64,000 bases of DNA from Liopterus haemorrhoidalis (Eukaryota; Arthropoda; Insecta; Coleoptera; Dytiscidae). The DNA lies in NCBI GenBank assembly GCA_963971575.1, contig OZ020616.1, positions 2,004,924 through 2,068,923 of the forward strand. The letters run 5' to 3'. The translations under genes and the position numbers were made by a program. The notes under the pieces were generated by a model. The model worked only from the letters and a program-made list of their open reading frames with translations, had not been told where the DNA came from and searched no databases. Shown here one piece after another: positions 61,999-64,000 of the stretch. Numbering within the stretch: the stretch's first letter is position 1; the number at the start of each line of letters is the position of its first letter.

Positions 61999-62348
61999 CA
62001 GTGTTTCCCAACCGCCGGTCCATGGACCGGCACCGGTTCGCAAGATTTTTTTTCCGGTCCGCGAGATTTTTTTTTACTATTCAACTATTCGCCTAATAAG
62101 TTATTACCCGCTCAATTTTGAGATGAAAATCTCCGTCCATAATCTATTAATTGCTTAAGTAATCATTTGTTTCTTTTTTCACTACCTAATTATATTTGAT
62201 TTTGTTTTTGTTGTTTTTTTGTGTCTGTAATCAGTGCAAGAAAAAATATAAAACTTTTGCGATACACATTACTTTCTAAACTTACCAATCCGCGAATTTT
62301 TTCTAAGCCCCTTGCCGGTTCGCCACGAAAAGAGGTTGGGAAACGCTG
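61999..62348. mobile_element. 350-bp hAT MITE with 8-bp target duplication
   Basis: The ends CAGTGTTTCCCAACC and GGTTGGGAAACGCTG are inverted repeats (one mismatch). ATGTAGAG at 61991-61998 is repeated exactly at 62349-62356. CCGGTCCATGGACCGG near the left end is a perfect palindrome. Confidence 0.93.
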
Positions 62349-62529
62349 ATGTAGAGTGAAATAAAAAATTGCTCCAGTTTAGATCGTAAGTGGATCAGAA
62401 CCATAACTCGCTTATTTATGGACTTAGCGCTGGGATTTGGTATAGGGGTATGGAATACAGTAATCTTTAAGCGTTGGTGCACGAAAACGTAGGGGCCCCA
62501 GGAGCACGCCTGATACGCTAACTAGTGGC

Positions 62530-63038
62530 CAAATTATTGTAATAAATGCTGCAGTCCAGTTTGAACTTATTATGTATATTTTAGAGTTAAATTTTTGTTA
62601 CATCATCGACAGAAGTGTAAAAAAGTAATTAATTTAAAATGACTTGTCAAAACACCGTTTAAGTTTGTGAAATTGTAAACATATTAATACATATTTTCTG
62701 GAAAGAAAATTGAAAGGCTGTCACGTCGTTGGTATAAATGTTTTTAATCAAAATTTATTTAAAGAAATAAAAGTTCTAAAACAAAAACAGTGATTAAATT
62801 GCGCATGTGGGTGTAATTGTAGTGGCCATCGAAACCCAAAACTCAACCAACAGATGTTATTTGGACTTTACATTTAAACTTTTAATCAAAATTCGTACGT
62901 TTGACCCAGTTTGATGTTAACTTATAGAAATATAAAGACGCAGTTTTACAAAAAAAGCTTTGAAAATATCATTCAACTACACAGAGTAGAAGGAAAATGT
63001 AAAAATACTACTAGAAACGTAGATTTATAATAGTTTAT
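62530..63038. other. No feature recognised
   Basis: AT-rich sequence; nothing assigned. Confidence 0.3.
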
Positions 63039-63041
63039 ATA

Positions 63042-63505
63042 CAAGGGTTGCCTTTTATATTTCAGGATTTGAGATTAAAAACAATTACTTATCAACAAAA
63101 GTGGCTTTATTGTTTTTCAAAATGTTCTCCATGAATATCAATACACTTTTGCATGCATTTGAACCAATTTTAGAAGCACTTTTTCCACTCCAATTGACAC
63201 ACCTCCAAAACCTGAATTTTGAATGCATCAACCGCTTCTTCAGGTGTCAAAAAACGTTGCCCTCGCAATTTATTCTTGATATGCGGGAATAAAAAGAAGT
63301 CATTGGGTACCAAATCAGGACTATACGGGGGATGACCCATCAAATCGACGTTTTGAGGGCTCAAAAAGTCACTTGTTTGAACCGATTTGTGAGAGTTCGC
63401 ATTGTGAACAAGCTCTCCAACGCGAACAAATCTTTTTGAGAGCCAAATGTTCATGCAATAGTGAATGTAAGCTGGTTCCACTAATGCCCAAGGATACATC
63501 AATCA
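63042..63505 (-). pseudogene. mariner transposase C-terminal fragment
   Basis: TA at 63040-63041 precedes the terminus CAAGGGTTGCCTTTTATAT. On the minus strand, after unrelated residues, LVHNANSHKSVQTS occupies the site of the H-D-N-A-x-x-H motif, but the aspartate is replaced. Then come NVDLMGHPPYSPDLVPNDFF, LFPHIKNKLRGQRFLTPEEA, VDAFKIQVLEVCQLEWKKCF and, after one stop, NWFKCMQKCIDIHGEHFEKQ to the natural end. The third aspartate (VPNDFF) remains. The left half of the gene is missing because Y6 begins at about 63508. Inactive. Confidence 0.85.
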
Positions 63506-63507
63506 AA

Positions 63508-64000
63508 GTTATAGTTATGTAACACACTAGACTAGAAGACGTATCATGGTGTAATGGTTAGCATTCTCGCTAGCTACGCAGAATTCTAGGTTCGGTCCCA
63601 GTCAGAGGAGACAATTTTATTTCTTGTTTTTTTCCATTTTTATTTTCTTTAAATTATTTTGTCAAAATTCTAGTCACATTTTGGCAAATGTTGCATATAT
63701 TTTTTAAGAGCCTAAATTTAATAACCAGTTGGAATGTTGGAATTATATTTTCTTTCTACGTACCATGTATACGAAACCACAGGGGCGGAGCATATGACAA
63801 CCAATGGAAGCCATAATTTTCAAAATTTTAATGAACTTTGTATATAAAAAATTACTGCACATATTTAGAAACCTAAATAATGGTATTAAGTATTATTAAA
63901 ATTAACAAAAAAATATTTTAATATAAAATTTGGTTTTTAAAGCCCTTAGATTAACAGACGATAAATTATTTTAAAAATATCGTTCATTATTTCGTGATTA
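63508..64000 (-). mobile_element. Y repeat, copy Y6 (runs off the window)
   Basis: Minus orientation: TTATGTAACACACTAG, the tRNA-like module on the plus strand, GAGACAATTTTATTTCTTG, TTGTCAAAATTCTAGTCACA, TTTGGCAAATGTTGCAT, ATACGAAACCACAGGGGCGG and GAAACCTAAATAATGGTATT follow in Y order. The CAGA-bearing half is absent, and the outer left terminus would lie beyond 64000. Confidence 0.8.
63541..63612 (+). other. tRNA-like module in Y6 (best preserved)
   Basis: TGGTGTAATGGTTAGC (from 63547) is a near-consensus A box, and GGTTCGGTCC (63589-63598) a good B box, 42 bases apart start to start, close to a real tRNA. ATTCT/AGAAT can pair around the anticodon region, but with a 12-base loop, and no acceptor stem closes. 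It is therefore a tRNA-derived sequence, not a functional tRNA. Pol III promoter activity is possible. Confidence 0.6.

Noticed and set aside
63541..63612. Functional tRNA gene
   Set aside because: A and B boxes are good, but there is no closing acceptor stem and the anticodon loop is too large; it is part of a repeat.

Overview
The window is repeat-dense, AT-rich eukaryotic DNA, most likely from an insect. The reasons are Tc1/mariner lineages of arthropod type (a DUF4817/DD41D element, a Mos1-like mariner and several others), piggyBac and hAT remnants, jockey-like LINE fragments, many MITEs and (CAGA)n tracts, and no operons, bacterial ribosome-binding sites or compact gene layout. I found no convincing complete host gene. 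The only apparently intact long reading frames are two copies of one DD41D transposase. The species cannot be fixed from this sequence.

Layout. 0-9 kb: a TTAA-flanked piggyBac remnant, two abutting LINE reverse-transcriptase fragments interrupted by a truncated DD41D element, a DNA transposon with an internal deletion (copy A), several MITEs, a hAT dimerisation fragment and a LINE C-terminus. 9-17 kb: a CpG-rich promoter-like patch, two X repeats in tandem, a hAT MITE inside a mariner remnant, Y repeats, and a long-TIR element (L) carrying a conserved protein of unknown function. 17-25.6 kb: intact DD41D copy 2, a mariner holding a hAT MITE, Y3, a second L element, and a mariner holding a 1.2-kb Z MITE. 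26-34.5 kb: V, U, W and Z MITEs, a possible Crypton N-terminus, Y4, and a higher-order minisatellite. 35-44 kb: Y5, deletion derivative copy B with a SINE inside it, mariners, and two T elements with a THAP-like reading frame. 44-53 kb: V3, an X relative, a 1-kb hAT element, Z3 and intact DD41D copy 3. 53-64 kb: a mariner inside an X repeat, foldback elements, a Mos1-like pseudogene, four more hAT insertions and Y6.

How the parts relate. Most DNA here is non-autonomous. Repeats of one family share termini or internal deletions, so a transposase made elsewhere probably mobilised them. Clean target-site duplications (TA, TTAA, 8 bp, 3 bp) let many insertions be ordered in time. The least ordinary items are the Y repeat, which has short terminal inverted repeats, a CAGA tract and, in five of six informative copies, a diverged tRNA-like module in antisense at its centre; the L elements; and the T elements, which carry the starts of two different genes on opposite strands.

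Limits. Family assignments rest on motifs read by eye and on remembered family features. Boundaries without a target-site duplication are approximate.
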